Shown here: one piece after another, positions 34,422 to 44,069 of the stretch
How the letters are laid out: each line of letters opens with the position of its first letter
Numbering within the stretch: the first letter of the stretch is position 1
From: Streptomyces sp. NBC_00483
GTDB lineage: Bacteria > Actinomycetota > Actinomycetes > Streptomycetales > Streptomycetaceae
Assembly (NCBI RefSeq): GCF_036013745.1
Contig: NZ_CP107880.1
Location: forward strand, 7,254,001-7,318,000
Direction of reading: 5' to 3'
Length of the DNA: 64,000 nt
Position numbers and translations under genes: made by a program
Notes under the pieces: model-generated
Told to the model about the DNA's origin: nothing
The model's database searches: none
The model's input: only the letters and a program-made list of their open reading frames with translations

Positions 34422-35267
34422 CTACTTCCAGGCGCCGGCCGCCGCCTCCCGCTCCGCGAACTCCCCGAACGTGCGCGGCCCGCGCCCGAGCACCCGCTCC
34501 ACGTCACCGGTGACCGCGGCGTTCCGCCCGTCGAGCAGCGCCCCGAACAGCTCCATCAGGAACGCCACTTCCTCCTCCGGCACCCCGAACCCGCCCAGCG
34601 CCGCCCCGTACTCCCGCACCGGAACCGGGACATAGCGCTTCTCGGTCCCGGTGGCCGCCGCGACGGCCGCGAGCGCCTCGCCCCACGTCAGCAGCGCGGG
34701 CCCGGTGAGCTCCAGGACCTCGCCCGCGTACCGCCCCGACGGTTCGCGCAGCACGGCGACCGCGACCTCCGCGATGTCCGTCGCGTCGATGAACGGCTCG
34801 CGCAGCGCCTCCGGTGCCGCGAACGCCAGTTCCCCACCGCGCACCTGGTCCGCGAGGTGGCCCTCGCTGAAGTTCTGCTGGAACCAGGCGCACCGCAGCA
34901 CGGTCCACTGCGCCCCCGACTCCCGCAGCGCCTGCTCCGCCGGCAGCGCCTGGTCCTCGCCGCGCGCCGACAGCAGCACGAGCCGCGTCACCCCGAGCTC
35001 CACCGCCCGCCGCGCCAGCGCGCCCACCAGGCCGGCGGCGTCCGGCGCCCCGATGTCCGTGGGGAAGGCGAGATACGCCCCGTCGGCGCCGCGCAGCGCC
35101 TCGTCCCAGGTCCCGGGCTCCTCCCAGTCGAACCGCACCGCGCCCGACCGGGAGGCCGCCCGGACGTCAAGACCGGCGGCGCGCGCCGCGTCGGCGACCC
35201 TGCGCCCCGTACGACCGGTCACCCCGGTCACCAGCACCGTCTGTGTGTTCCGCTCCGTCTGCGTCAT
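34422..35267 (-). CDS. NmrA-like NAD(P)-binding protein
   Basis: A 281-residue atypical short-chain dehydrogenase-like protein with 'VLVTGVTGRTGRRVADAARAAG' as the nucleotide loop. There is no YxxxK pair, as in NmrA/quinone-oxidoreductase-2 relatives that sense or reduce with NAD(P)H. The start was set at ATG 35267 (MTQTERNT). It is divergent from an AraC regulator whose start lies 80 bp away, so that regulator may control it. Confidence 0.8.
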   Translation of the reverse strand: MTQTERNTQTVLVTGVTGRTGRRVADAARAAGLDVRAASRSGAVRFDWEEPGTWDEALRGADGAYLAFPTDIGAPDAAGLVGALARRAVELGVTRLVLLSARGEDQALPAEQALRESGAQWTVLRCAWFQQNFSEGHLADQVRGGELAFAAPEALREPFIDATDIAEVAVAVLREPSGRYAGEVLELTGPALLTWGEALAAVAAATGTEKRYVPVPVREYGAALGGFGVPEEEVAFLMELFGALLDGRNAAVTGDVERVLGRGPRTFGEFAEREAAAGAWK

Positions 35268-35347
35268 GCCTCCACTCAACTGCCGGGCGCCATCCGCCGA
35301 CATCGCCGAGCCGCTCGCTGCCATGCGCGGCCGTCTACTCTGCATTC

Positions 35348-36280
35348 ATGGACGTACTCGCAGGGCTCCTGGAAGGGCCGAGGGCGCGCGGGGCCTTCAT
35401 GATGCGGGCCTGCTTCGAGCCGCCGTGGGCCGTGCGGATCGCCGACGAGGCGCCGCTCTCCGTGATGATCATGGTGGAGGGCGAGGCGTGGATCCTGCCG
35501 GAGGGCGACGAGGACAAGCCCCGGCACATCCGCCCCGGCGACATCGCCATCGCCCGCGGCCCCGACCCGTACGTCTGCTGCGACGACCCGGCCACCGCAC
35601 CGCGCGCCGAGATCGGACCCGGCCAGGAGTGCCGACCGCTGGGCCCCGCGCACGTCGGCCGCTACAAGGAGTTCGGCGTGCGGGAGTGGGGCGAGTCCCC
35701 GGACGCCCCGGCCAAGATGCTCATCGGCACGTACCAGCTGCGCGGCGAGCTGACCGCGCGGCTGCTCGACGCGCTGCCCGCGCTGCTCGTGCTGCCCACC
35801 GAGGTGTGGCGCTGCCCGCTCACCCCGCTGGTCGCCGAGGAGATCGTGAAGGACGAGCCCGGCCAGGACGTCGTCCTCGACCGCCTCCTCGACCTCCTGC
35901 TCATCGCCTCGCTGCGCGCCTGGTTCTCCCGGCCGGAGGCCGACGCGCCCGCCTGGTACCGGGCGATGGGCGACCCGGTCGTGGGCCGCGCGCTGCGCCT
36001 CATCCAGGACGACCCCGCCCACCCCTGGACGGTCGTCGAACTCGCCGAGCGGTCCGGCGTCTCACGCGCCGCGCTCGCCCGCCGTTTTACGGAGCTGGTG
36101 GGCGAACCCCCGATGGCGTACCTGACCGGCTGGCGCCTCGCGCTCGCCGCGGACCTGCTGCGTGAGGGCGGGGCGACGGTCGCGGCGATCGCCCGGCGCG
36201 TCGGGTACGGCAGCGCGTTCGCCCTGTCCACCGCGTTCAAGCGGGAGTACGGGGTGAGCCCGCAGGAGTACCGGTCATGA
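35348..36280 (+). CDS. AraC-family regulator with cupin N-terminus
   Basis: A 310-residue protein with an N-terminal cupin ('[17 protein letters not shown]', '[15 protein letters not shown]') and a C-terminal pair of AraC helices ('[22 protein letters not shown]' and '[25 protein letters not shown]'). Cupin_6-type AraC proteins usually control the divergent reductase, here the NmrA-like gene. The ATG at 35348 is preceded 8 bases upstream by TACTCT, suggesting a leaderless mRNA. Its stop overlaps the next regulator gene by ATGA. Confidence 0.87.
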   Translation: MDVLAGLLEGPRARGAFMMRACFEPPWAVRIADEAPLSVMIMVEGEAWILPEGDEDKPRHIRPGDIAIARGPDPYVCCDDPATAPRAEIGPGQECRPLGPAHVGRYKEFGVREWGESPDAPAKMLIGTYQLRGELTARLLDALPALLVLPTEVWRCPLTPLVAEEIVKDEPGQDVVLDRLLDLLLIASLRAWFSRPEADAPAWYRAMGDPVVGRALRLIQDDPAHPWTVVELAERSGVSRAALARRFTELVGEPPMAYLTGWRLALAADLLREGGATVAAIARRVGYGSAFALSTAFKREYGVSPQEYRS

Positions 36281-36981
36281 GCGGCGGCTACGCGGAGAGG
36301 ACCGCGCGGGTGCCGGGCGCGGTGGTGTGGACCCGGACCGTCGCGGACGACGAGAGCGCCGCGGCCCCGGTGCTGCCCGACGGCTGCATGGACCTGATCT
36401 GGAGCGAGGGCCGGCTCTTCGTCGCGGGACCCGACACACGCGCCCACTCCACGGACCCCGGCGAAGGCTGCCGCTACGCGGGCATCCGCTTCGCACCCGG
36501 CACGGCGCCCGGCTACCTCGGCGTACCGGCACACGAACTGCGGGACACCCGTGTCGAGTTGGAGCGTCTGTGGCAGGGGAGCGAGGCCCGGCGGCTGACC
36601 GAGCGCCTGGACGCCGCCGCCGACCCGGCCGCCGAACTGGAGGACCTGGCGGCCCGCCTCGCCCACGTCGCCGGGCCGCCCGACCCGCTGCTCACGCATG
36701 TGGCGCGGGCGCTCGACGCGGGCCGCACCGTCACGTCCGTCGCCGACGAGACGGGCCTGGGCGCCCGCACCCTGCACCGCCGCTCGCTGGCCGCGTTCGG
36801 CTACGGCCCCAAGACCCTGGCCCGCGTCCTGCGCCTGCAACGGGCCCTGGCGCTCGTCCGCGCCGACGTCCCGTTCGCCGAGGCGGCGGCCCGCGCGGGC
36901 TATACGGACCAGGCCCATCTGGCGCGCGACGTAAGGGACTTGACGGGCCGTACGCTGAGCGAGCTCAGGCGGCGGGCGTGA
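36277..36981 (+). CDS. Second AraC-family regulator
   Basis: A 234-residue protein with a DUF6597-like N-terminal sensor ('[22 protein letters not shown]') and a C-terminal AraC DNA-binding part ('[37 protein letters not shown]'). Translation is coupled to the upstream AraC gene (ATGA). Its last 17 bases overlap the end of the convergent VOC gene. Confidence 0.83.
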   Translation: MSGGYAERTARVPGAVVWTRTVADDESAAAPVLPDGCMDLIWSEGRLFVAGPDTRAHSTDPGEGCRYAGIRFAPGTAPGYLGVPAHELRDTRVELERLWQGSEARRLTERLDAAADPAAELEDLAARLAHVAGPPDPLLTHVARALDAGRTVTSVADETGLGARTLHRRSLAAFGYGPKTLARVLRLQRALALVRADVPFAEAAARAGYTDQAHLARDVRDLTGRTLSELRRRA

Positions 36982-37351
36982 GCGGCGCGAAGAGGTCCAC
37001 CTGGTTGCCGTCGGGGTCCCGCATCACGCAGTACCGCTGCCCCCACTCGGCGTCCCACGGTTTCATCACGCACTGGTGACCCGCGGCGGTCAGCTTCTCG
37101 TACGTGGCGTCGACCCCCGCGGCGTCGCCGCAGAGGAACGCGAGCGAGACACGACCGGAGCCCCGGTCGTCCCCGCTGGGGTCGGGATCGAACATCAAGC
37201 GGATACCGCCGGCCAACTCGGCCTCCACGTGCGGAAGTTCCTCGGCGCCCGCGGGGAACGTGAGGCCGAGGAGCCGGTAGAAGGCGAGTGAGGCGGTCAG
37301 GTCGGAGCTGCTGACGCCGATGGCGTCCATACGCGGAGTGACATCGTTCAT
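36965..37351 (-). CDS. VOC (glyoxalase/bleomycin-resistance fold) protein
   Basis: A 128-residue protein with two beta-alpha-beta-beta-beta repeats. '[20 protein letters not shown]' starts the first and '[18 protein letters not shown]' ends the second, with the usual metal-ligand glutamate replaced by aspartate/glutamine near the end (NQVDL). The function is unknown and an enzyme or a binding/resistance protein are both possible. It overlaps the convergent AraC gene by 17 bp. Confidence 0.8.
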   Translation of the reverse strand: MNDVTPRMDAIGVSSSDLTASLAFYRLLGLTFPAGAEELPHVEAELAGGIRLMFDPDPSGDDRGSGRVSLAFLCGDAAGVDATYEKLTAAGHQCVMKPWDAEWGQRYCVMRDPDGNQVDLFAPLTPAA

Positions 37352-37450
37352 GGCCTCACCGTAGGCACCGGACAGGCCCGCGGTCTTGTACGAAACGGAC
37401 ACCTTCCGTCCCTCCTTGCGCGCGGGCCGAAACCGCCGTACACGAGGCAT

Positions 37451-38104
37451 ATGGCAGAAAACGAGTTCCTCGTCACCAAGGTGGTCCCCGCGAACCCGGT
37501 CACCCTGGAAGCCGATTACGATCCGGCCGTGTCCCGATGGCTGTGGCTGGTGAAGTGGCTGCTCGCCCTGCCGCACTACCTGATTCTCGTCTTCCTCTTC
37601 ATCGCCTCGGGTCTCACCACGCTCGTCGCCCTGTTCGCGATCCTGTTCACGACCCGCTACCCGCGTCTCCTCTTCGACTTCAACGTCGGGGTGATGCGCT
37701 GGACCTGGCGCGTCGGCTACTACACGTACGGAACCCTCGGCACCGACCGCTACCCTCCGTTCACGCTCGCGCCCGTCCCCGACTATCCGGCCCGCCTCGA
37801 CGTCGCCTACCCCGAGCACCTGTCGCGCGGCCTGGTCCTGGTCAAGTGGTGGCTGCTCGTGCTGCCCCAGCTGCTGATGGTGTCGCTGCTCGTCGGCGGC
37901 TCCAGCACGGCGGGCGGCGTCGCGGGACTGCTCACGTTCTTCGCCGCCGTCGCCCTGCTCTTCACCGGCGTCTACCCGCGCGGCATGTACGACTTCAACA
38001 TCGGCCTGCACCGCTGGGCGGCGCGGGTGGCGGCGTACGCGGGGCTGATGACGGACATCTATCCGCCGTTCCGCCTCGACCAGGGGGAGCGCGAGCCCCA
38101 CTAG
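37451..38104 (+). CDS. DUF4389 membrane protein
   Basis: A 217-residue protein with two copies of the same unit: a hydrophobic helix pair followed by 'RYPRLLFDFNVGVMRWTWRVGYYTYG..TDRYPPF' in the first, and 'VYPRGMYDFNIGLHRWAARVAAYAGLMTDIYPPF' in the second. This duplicated pattern defines DUF4389, a family of unknown function. Four membrane segments are predicted by eye. No operon partner is evident; the next gene starts 35 bp later after a hairpin. Confidence 0.8.
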   Translation: MAENEFLVTKVVPANPVTLEADYDPAVSRWLWLVKWLLALPHYLILVFLFIASGLTTLVALFAILFTTRYPRLLFDFNVGVMRWTWRVGYYTYGTLGTDRYPPFTLAPVPDYPARLDVAYPEHLSRGLVLVKWWLLVLPQLLMVSLLVGGSSTAGGVAGLLTFFAAVALLFTGVYPRGMYDFNIGLHRWAARVAAYAGLMTDIYPPFRLDQGEREPH

Positions 38105-38128
38105 GGCCTGTCGTTTGGATCAGGCCCT
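38103..38128. terminator. Hairpin between DUF4389 and ThuA genes
   Basis: AGGGCCTG and CAGGCCCT are perfect 8-bp arms around a 10-base loop. The stem begins at the stop codon of the DUF4389 gene and ends 11 bases before the ThuA ATG. From memory, closely similar elements are frequent between genes in Streptomyces genomes. Confidence 0.6.
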
Positions 38129-38139
38129 AACATCCGGGC

Positions 38140-38799
38140 ATGCCCGCAGCCACACTCCTCGTGTACACCCGCACCACCGACTACCGCCACGACTCCATCC
38201 CGGGCGCCGTCGAGTCCCTGCGCACACTCGGCTTCGCCGTGCGGCACACCGAGGACCCGGCCGACTTCGAGACGGGGCTCGACGCGGGGCCCGACGCCGT
38301 CGTCTTCCTCTCCACGAGTGGTGACGTGCTCACGGGCGGGGGCCGCGAACGGCTCGCTGGGTACGTCGACGGGGGCGGCGGCTTCGTCGGGGTGCACGCC
38401 GCGGCGTGCACGGAGTACGGGTGGCCGTACTACGGGGACCTGCTCGCGGCGCGCTTCGACCGGCACCCCGCGTACCAGCCGGGCCGCATCCGGATCGCCG
38501 ACCACGACCACCCGGCAACCCAACACCTGCCGCCCCAATGGGAGTTCACCGACGAGTGGTACGACTTCCGCTCCGACCCGCGCGAGGACCCGACCGTACG
38601 AGTCCTCGCGTACGCCGACGAGTCCTCGTACGAGGGGGCGGCCATGGGCGGCGACCATCCGCTGGTGTGGTGCCGGGACCCGGAGGCATCGGGCCGCATG
38701 TTCTACACGGCCCTCGGCCACGCCGCCGAGGCGTACGACGACCCGGCCTTCCGGGCGCATCTGGCGGGGGCGATCCACTGGGCGGCACGCCGGGCCTAG
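38140..38799 (+). CDS. ThuA-like protein (class I glutamine amidotransferase-like fold)
   Basis: A 219-residue ThuA-domain protein: 'VYTRTTDYRHDSIPGAVESL' near the N-terminus, 'GGGFVGVHAAACTEYGWPYYGDLLAARFDRHP' in the middle and 'MFYTALGHAAEAYDDPAF' near the end. ThuA is associated with disaccharide (trehalose, sucrose) use in rhizobia, and its biochemical role is not settled. The cysteine nucleophile of true amidotransferases is not in its usual place. The gene appears monocistronic. Confidence 0.8.
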   Translation: MPAATLLVYTRTTDYRHDSIPGAVESLRTLGFAVRHTEDPADFETGLDAGPDAVVFLSTSGDVLTGGGRERLAGYVDGGGGFVGVHAAACTEYGWPYYGDLLAARFDRHPAYQPGRIRIADHDHPATQHLPPQWEFTDEWYDFRSDPREDPTVRVLAYADESSYEGAAMGGDHPLVWCRDPEASGRMFYTALGHAAEAYDDPAFRAHLAGAIHWAARRA

Positions 38800-38803
38800 C
38801 GTC

Positions 38804-38852
38804 CCCGTGGCTCAGTGGCCCAGCGGCCCAGCGCGCCCGTGGCTCAGCGGCC
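38804..38852 (-). repeat. Duplicated tail of the homocysteine methyltransferase gene
   Basis: The 17-bp block CCCGTGGCTCAGCGGCC at 38836-38852 contains the TGA (tca on this strand) of the mmuM gene. It recurs at 38804-38820 with one mismatch, 32 bp downstream of the gene end. GGCCCAGC fragments fill the gap. Confidence 0.65.
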
Positions 38853-39749
38853 GAGCGCCGCCGCGATCCCCGCCACCGCGCTCGGCCCGACCCGACAGCA
38901 GCCGCCGATCAACCGGGCCCCGGCGTCCCGCCACGCGGTCACCTGTTCCGGGGCGGACGTGGCGCTGCCCGTCCAGGCGCGCGCCTCGGCGTCCCACTCC
39001 TCGCCGCTGTTGGGGTAGACGACGACCGGCTTGCCGGTGACGCGGGACGCGAGGCGCACGGCCGGCTCGACGTCGCGCGGGGCGCAGCAGTTGACGCCGA
39101 CCGCGACGACCTCCTCCGAGTCCGCGGCGACCGCGAACGCCTCCTCCAGCGACTGCCCGGCGCGGGTGCGCGCGCCGTCGACGCTGTACGACAGCCAGGC
39201 CGGCACGCCGAGCCCGCGCACGGCCCGCACCAGGGCCCGCGCCTCGTCCGCGTCGGGCACGGTCTCCAGGGCGAACACGTCGGGCGCGGCCCCCGCGAGC
39301 ACCTCAAGCCGGGGCCGGTGGAAGGCGTACAGCTCCTCCTCGCTCAGCCCGTACCGCCCCCGGTACTCCGACCCGTCGGCGAGCATCGCCCCGTACGGAC
39401 CCGCGGACGCGGCCACCCACAGGGGCCGGACGGTGTCGGTGTCGGTGGCCGCCGCACGCGCCAACTCGACGCTGGAGACCATGAGTTCGGCGGCCCGATC
39501 GTGCCCGATGCCGCGCCGTGCGAACCCGTCGAACGTGGCCTGATAGCTGGCCGTGATGGCGACGTTCGCGCCCGCCTCGTAGTACGTGCGGTGCGCCGCG
39601 ACGATCGCCTCCGGCTCCTCGGCGAGCAGCCGCGCCGACCAGAGCTCGTCGCTCAGATCGTGCCCGGCGGCCTCCAGCTGGTTGGACAGGCCGCCGTCGA
39701 GAACGAGCGTGCCTCCGGCGAGGGCGCGGGTGAAGGAGTTGCTGGTCAT
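38844..39749 (-). CDS. mmuM: Homocysteine S-methyltransferase
   Basis: A 301-residue TIM barrel with the zinc-binding cysteines in place: C221 in 'GVNCCAPRDV' and the pair C284-C285 in 'LIGGCCRVGP'. It transfers a methyl group from S-methylmethionine (or SAM) to homocysteine to give methionine. The N-terminus 'LVLDGGLSNQLEAAGHDL' is standard for MmuM. The gene runs antisense to ThuA with 44 bp between stops. Its last codons and stop are repeated downstream. Confidence 0.9.
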   Translation of the reverse strand: MTSNSFTRALAGGTLVLDGGLSNQLEAAGHDLSDELWSARLLAEEPEAIVAAHRTYYEAGANVAITASYQATFDGFARRGIGHDRAAELMVSSVELARAAATDTDTVRPLWVAASAGPYGAMLADGSEYRGRYGLSEEELYAFHRPRLEVLAGAAPDVFALETVPDADEARALVRAVRGLGVPAWLSYSVDGARTRAGQSLEEAFAVAADSEEVVAVGVNCCAPRDVEPAVRLASRVTGKPVVVYPNSGEEWDAEARAWTGSATSAPEQVTAWRDAGARLIGGCCRVGPSAVAGIAAALGR

Positions 39750-39810
39750 GACGTCGACGCTAACCGACCGAGCGGCGGGCCGGGTCAGGCCCTAAGGGCT
39801 CCAAGGCCTC

Positions 39811-39846
39811 TGAGGCCCCTGAGGCCCCTGAGGCCCCTGAGGCCCT
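39811..39846 (-). repeat. Four 9-bp tandem repeats at the lyase stop codon
   Basis: TGAGGCCCC (or TGAGGCCCT) occurs four times head to tail, and the last unit runs into the TAG of the rhamnogalacturonan lyase gene. The repeats extend only into non-coding sequence. Confidence 0.75.
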
Positions 39847-41515
39847 ACGCCAGCAGATCGATCGCGTCGATCGCCGTCCCGGCGCTCAGGTACGAGGTCG
39901 TCCCTGAGCCGCTCACCACCTGGATCTTCAGCGTGTTGTACGCGCTGGTGTCCGTCTGCCAGGCGGAGGCGGGGACCGAGTACGTGAACGTGTGGTTGTT
40001 GCCGCGGTACGAGCCGTTCGTGAGGGAGCGGGTGGCCGGCTGGGTCGGCGGCGTGGGGATCGCGGACGTCCATGTGTCGTTGACGACGACCTGCGGGCGG
40101 CCGTTGGCGTACGCCGTCGTCACGCCGATGCGGAGGGTGTGCGCGGCGGCGGCCTGCGCGGCGGTCAGCTTGAAGTAGACGATGACCCCGCTGTTGACGT
40201 CCTTCCAGAGGTAGCAGGGAAAGGCCGAGGTCTCGGTGCCGCTGCCGACGACGACGTTGCCGGTCCAGGAGGCGGCGCGCACGTCGGACGGGTGCGCGTA
40301 CGTCATCAGGTCCGCGTTCTTGAACCCGCTCGGCGTCCCGTTCCAGTCGTTGATCCGCCAGATCGCGGTGGCGTTGGAGGGGTCGTTCGTCGAGGGGATC
40401 GCGATCGTGTTCACCGTCGTCGTCGCGCCCGCCGTGACCGTCACCGACCCTGTGTGGACGGCGAGTTCGCCCTTGAAGACGGTGAGCGTGTAGGTGCCGG
40501 GCAGAACCTTCGCGATCGAGAAGTAGCCGTCCGACGCGCGCGCCGAACCCCAGTACTGGGCCGTGGAGTTGGCGATTTCGACGGTGTAGGCGTGGGACGT
40601 GTCCCGACCGCTGATGCCGACGCCCGCCACCCGCCCGCGCCCGCTCGCGGCGACGTACCCGGACATGCCGAGCGCGTCCGCCCACGACGTGTCGATGTTC
40701 CCGGGGTACAGCGACGACGAGGGCGCGCCGCCGTCCGTGAGCGCGATGACGTACGGGCCCTGGAGGCCGAACCGCTCGCTCTCCGTCTGGTTCTGGCCGT
40801 AGTACAGGATCTCGTAGAGCCCGCCGCCGTCCGCGCTCTGGTGCCTGAGCAGCGAGCGGTAGAAGGGCCCGCCGGACGCCTTCTCGTGGTTCGAGCGGAC
40901 CACCCACAACCCGACGCCGCCCGCGCTCCAGCCGACGTGGTCGTAGTCGATGACGCGCAGCTTCGAGTAGTGCTTCGACCTGGTCTGACCGTCCGCCTTC
41001 GCGAACACGTCGGACGCCTCGATCGTCGTCGGCGCGTACGTGTAGGAGTCCGGCTGGTCGTTGAGGAAGAGGCCGGCCTTGACGCGCAGGATGAAGCGGG
41101 TGGCGCTGACGGAGGTGTCCGCCTTGTTGGTCCACACGTAGACGTTGTTCTCGCCGCTCCGGGCCGCGTAGTAGTGCAGAAGCGTCCCGTACGCCACGGA
41201 GATCAGGATCGTCGAACCGGACTGTTTGACGCCGACCGAGGACGCGCCGAGCCCCGACTCGATGTGCGAGTTCTTGCCGCCGTAGCCCTGGTACTCAACT
41301 CCCTTGTAGGACAGGGACGTCAGGTCGCCGTTCGCCTTGCTGACCTTGAACACGAGGCTGGCGCCGGTGTCGACGACGTAGTTCGAGCCGTCGTCGCTGT
41401 AGCCGAAAGTCGCGGCGGACGCGGTGGGGGAGAGGGGTCCTGCCACCGCCGCGGTGGCGGCCGTCGCGGCGGCCGCCGTCAGCAGGGCGCGGCGTCCGAT
41501 GGGGGTTTCGGGCAT
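39845..41515 (-). CDS. Rhamnogalacturonan lyase (polysaccharide lyase family 4)
   Basis: A 556-residue secreted enzyme. The N-terminus 'GRRALLTAAAATAATAAVAG' is a Tat-like signal peptide with cleavage near ASA-ATF (about residue 34). Then come the PL4 catalytic beta-sandwich ('VLRVKAGLFLNDQPDSY'-like region and 'VIDYDHVGWSAGGVGLWVV'), a fibronectin-III-like middle domain ('VLPGTYTLTVFKGELAV') and a C-terminal carbohydrate-binding jelly roll. PL4 cleaves the Rha-GalA backbone of pectin. It is divergent from a rhamnogalacturonan acetylesterase, a natural partner, with palindromes in the shared promoter. Confidence 0.88.
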   Translation of the reverse strand: MPETPIGRRALLTAAAATAATAAVAGPLSPTASAATFGYSDDGSNYVVDTGASLVFKVSKANGDLTSLSYKGVEYQGYGGKNSHIESGLGASSVGVKQSGSTILISVAYGTLLHYYAARSGENNVYVWTNKADTSVSATRFILRVKAGLFLNDQPDSYTYAPTTIEASDVFAKADGQTRSKHYSKLRVIDYDHVGWSAGGVGLWVVRSNHEKASGGPFYRSLLRHQSADGGGLYEILYYGQNQTESERFGLQGPYVIALTDGGAPSSSLYPGNIDTSWADALGMSGYVAASGRGRVAGVGISGRDTSHAYTVEIANSTAQYWGSARASDGYFSIAKVLPGTYTLTVFKGELAVHTGSVTVTAGATTTVNTIAIPSTNDPSNATAIWRINDWNGTPSGFKNADLMTYAHPSDVRAASWTGNVVVGSGTETSAFPCYLWKDVNSGVIVYFKLTAAQAAAAHTLRIGVTTAYANGRPQVVVNDTWTSAIPTPPTQPATRSLTNGSYRGNNHTFTYSVPASAWQTDTSAYNTLKIQVVSGSGTTSYLSAGTAIDAIDLLA

Positions 41516-41592
41516 GGGGGTGCCCTCCTGAGTGAGGTGGGAGGTGCGGATGGTGCGGATGACTCGGCAGCGTGACAGTCGAACGACGTTCG

Positions 41593-41684
41593 CGAAAGCC
41601 CTTTCGGTGAACGGGACTTGAAGGCGTCGACCGGTTTCTCGCCGAAAACTTTGAATCGTTGCAGGGGGTCTAGAAAGCGCTTGC
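41593..41684. promoter_or_regulatory. Two palindromes in the pectin-degradation promoter
   Basis: CGAAAG-CC-CTTTCG (41593-41606) is a perfect inverted repeat near the lyase start. GAAAGCGCTTGC (41673-41684), with a perfect AAGCGCTT core, lies near the esterase start. Both resemble operators of LacI or ROK regulators of carbohydrate genes. The first has the same GAAAG-N2-CTTTC core as the site at 57364 ahead of the ROK gene. Confidence 0.55.
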
Positions 41685-41734
41685 CCACTGGGCTATGGTC
41701 CGTCCGCCGTACGCCCTGCCGAAGGAGTCCACCC

Positions 41735-42808
41735 GTGAGACGTGCCCGGAGCCGCTTCCGTAGACCTGCACTCGTCGCCGCCTGCCTCGCCGCGGCCGTG
41801 TCCGCCGGTGGGCTCGCGCCCGCCCACGCCGCTTCCGGGGCCTCCCCGGCTTCCGGCCTCGACCACTGCACCGGAACCGCGCCCGTGAACTGCCACTTCG
41901 ATGTGGCTCCCGGACAGTACGACGTGCGCGTCACGCTGGGCGGTGCCGAAGCGGGCAGTACGTCGATATCCGGCGAGGCCCGCCGCGCCCTGCTCGCCGA
42001 GACACCGACGGCCGCAGGCCGGACGGCCCACCGCTCCTTCACGGTCGACGTCCGCACCCCGGAAGGCGAGCCCACGGGCCCCACCGGCACGGAAGGCCTC
42101 GACCTCACCTTCGCCGGATCGTCCCCGCTCCTTGCATCGATTCAGATCAAGAAGGCACGCGCCACCACCCCACGCGTCTTCCTCCTCGGCGACTCGACGG
42201 TGTGCGACCAGGCGGCGGACCCGTACACGGGCTGGGGCCAGGAGCTGCCGCAGTTCCTCAAGCGGGGCGTGAGTGTCGCCAACTACGCGGACAGCGGCGA
42301 GAGTTCAGTGACATACCTCCAGAACCCCGCCCTCTTCCCGGCCGTCGAACCGCAGCTCCGCCGCGGCGGCCTGGCCCTGATCCAGCTCGCCCACAACGAC
42401 AAGACCACCGACGCGGCGACGTACCGGGCCAACCTCAAGACCCTCGTCGACCGTGTCCGGGCGCGGGGCGCCCGCCCGGTCCTCGTGACGCCGATCGTGC
42501 GCCGCTGGTTCAACGCGGACGGAACCCTGAACAACGACATGGCCCTCCTCGTGAACGGCCTCGGCGTCAACCACCCTGCTGTCGTGCGGGAGTTGGCGGC
42601 GACGGAGCGGGTCCCCCTGATCGACCTGACGGCGCTGACGAAGGCGCGCGTGGAGGAGCTGGGCCCGGAGGCCTCGAAGGCGCTCTACCTCTACGACGAG
42701 AAGCGCGACAACACGCACACGTCGGTGCGCGGCGCCACGGAGTTCGCGCAGTTCGTCCGGAACGAACTGCGCGAACAGGGCCTTGTGCGGGATGAGTTGG
42801 TCCGCTGA
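41735..42808 (+). CDS. Rhamnogalacturonan acetylesterase (SGNH/GDSL)
   Basis: A 357-residue secreted esterase. A signal peptide runs from the basic RRARSRFRR start through a hydrophobic stretch to AHA-ASG near residue 33. An N-terminal beta domain (about 35-145) precedes the SGNH hydrolase. The catalytic serine is S154 in 'GDSTVCDQ', the block III residue is in 'LAHNDK', and D325/H328 are in 'DNTHTS'. It removes acetyl groups from rhamnogalacturonan I so the lyase can act. The GTG at 41735 has GAAGGAG eight bases upstream. Confidence 0.87.
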   Translation: MRRARSRFRRPALVAACLAAAVSAGGLAPAHAASGASPASGLDHCTGTAPVNCHFDVAPGQYDVRVTLGGAEAGSTSISGEARRALLAETPTAAGRTAHRSFTVDVRTPEGEPTGPTGTEGLDLTFAGSSPLLASIQIKKARATTPRVFLLGDSTVCDQAADPYTGWGQELPQFLKRGVSVANYADSGESSVTYLQNPALFPAVEPQLRRGGLALIQLAHNDKTTDAATYRANLKTLVDRVRARGARPVLVTPIVRRWFNADGTLNNDMALLVNGLGVNHPAVVRELAATERVPLIDLTALTKARVEELGPEASKALYLYDEKRDNTHTSVRGATEFAQFVRNELREQGLVRDELVR

Positions 42809-42817
42809 GGGCTGGGC

Positions 42818-43975
42818 TCAGCGCATGCTCTCCTCGGCCGCCCGCGCCACCGCCGCGACGAGTCGCTGGTTCTCCGGTGCCGGGCAGCCCGGGAAGGCGA
42901 AGCGGCGGCGGGTGTAGCCGTAGGCCAGGCCGGTGCGCGGGTCCGCGAGCGCCTCGGAGCCCGCGGCCCCGGCGTGGCCGAACGCGGTGGCCCCCAAGGC
43001 CGGGTAGCGCACCCCCTCCGTCTCGAAACCGAGCGTGAAGTGGTCCGGATCGCCCGTCACCGCGTCGGGGCCCGTCCAGCGGCGCTCCGTGAACTCCGCG
43101 ATCGTCTCCGGCTTCAGCAGCGCCGGCGCCCCGTCGACCCCGCTGAGCGCCGCCGCGTACAGCCGGGCGAGGCCCCGCGCGGTGCCCACGCCGCCACCGG
43201 AGGCCGGCCCGAGGGCGCGCACCGTACGGGAGTTGGCGTAGTCGATGATGGCGAAGGACGGGTCGGCGGCCCGGTTGAACGCGACGGGGAGGAGGCCCTC
43301 GGGCGAGGGCCGGTTCGCGTCCAGGAGTGCCTGTTGCTCGGGCGTCGGCGCCATCGGCCGCGTCGGCTGGAGCCGCGCCTCCTCGGCCTCCGGGAGCCCC
43401 AGCCACAGGTCGAGGCCGTGCGGCGCCCGGATCCGCTCCTCGTAGACCTCCTGGAGCGTGCGGCCCGTCGCCCTGCGCACCACCTCACCCGTCAGGGCCC
43501 CGATGGTCAGCGCGTGATAGCCGTACGCCGTCCCCGGCTCCCAGAACGGCCGCTGCCCGGCGAGACGGGCGGCGACGACACGGTCGTCCGCCAGCTCCTC
43601 CAGCGTGAACCCGCCGTCCACACCGATCAGGCCCGAACGGTGCGCGATCAGCTCGCGCAGCGTCAGCCGCTCCTTGCCCCCGCCCACGAACTCGGGCCAG
43701 TAGGACACCACTTGGCGATCCAGATCGAGCACGCCCTCCTGCACGAGCAGCGCGACCACCAGATGTGCGGCGCCCTTGCTGTTGGAGTAGACGGGCAGCA
43801 GCGTCGACCCGTCGATGTCGTCACCGGCCCACAGGTCGACGACGGGCCGCCCCTGGACGTACGCCGCCAGCTGCGCGCCCGGCTCGGCCGTCTCCTCGGC
43901 GACCGCCGCGGCGAACTCCTCACGGACCTCCTCGAAGCCGTCCGCGACGCTTCCGTACACCTCGATGCCGCTCAT
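42818..43975 (-). CDS. Serine hydrolase of the class C beta-lactamase/esterase family
   Basis: A 385-residue protein with the SxxK motif S64-N-S-K67, a Y-G-Y-H segment ('GTAYGYHALTIG') in the YxN position, and 'FGHAGAAGS' in place of KTG. These changes are typical of EstB-like esterases rather than true beta-lactamases. There is no signal peptide, so it acts in the cytoplasm. The gene is divergent from the Cml-type pump, and the first TetR-like operator lies 95 bp upstream, so it may share that control. It converges with the acetylesterase gene (9 bp gap). Confidence 0.85.
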   Translation of the reverse strand: MSGIEVYGSVADGFEEVREEFAAAVAEETAEPGAQLAAYVQGRPVVDLWAGDDIDGSTLLPVYSNSKGAAHLVVALLVQEGVLDLDRQVVSYWPEFVGGGKERLTLRELIAHRSGLIGVDGGFTLEELADDRVVAARLAGQRPFWEPGTAYGYHALTIGALTGEVVRRATGRTLQEVYEERIRAPHGLDLWLGLPEAEEARLQPTRPMAPTPEQQALLDANRPSPEGLLPVAFNRAADPSFAIIDYANSRTVRALGPASGGGVGTARGLARLYAAALSGVDGAPALLKPETIAEFTERRWTGPDAVTGDPDHFTLGFETEGVRYPALGATAFGHAGAAGSEALADPRTGLAYGYTRRRFAFPGCPAPENQRLVAAVARAAEESMR

Positions 43976-44069
43976 CCTGCCGACCCCCTGTGCGAGTTGA
44001 CCGCCCGTATACGTACGAGGTGATCGAACCGGGGGTCCGCCACGGGTATTCCCGCACGGCTGCCTGTCT

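Noticed and set aside
41673..41684. Catabolite-type operator near the acetylesterase as proof of a local LacI regulator
   Set aside because: No LacI gene is in this stretch; only the palindrome itself can be supported.
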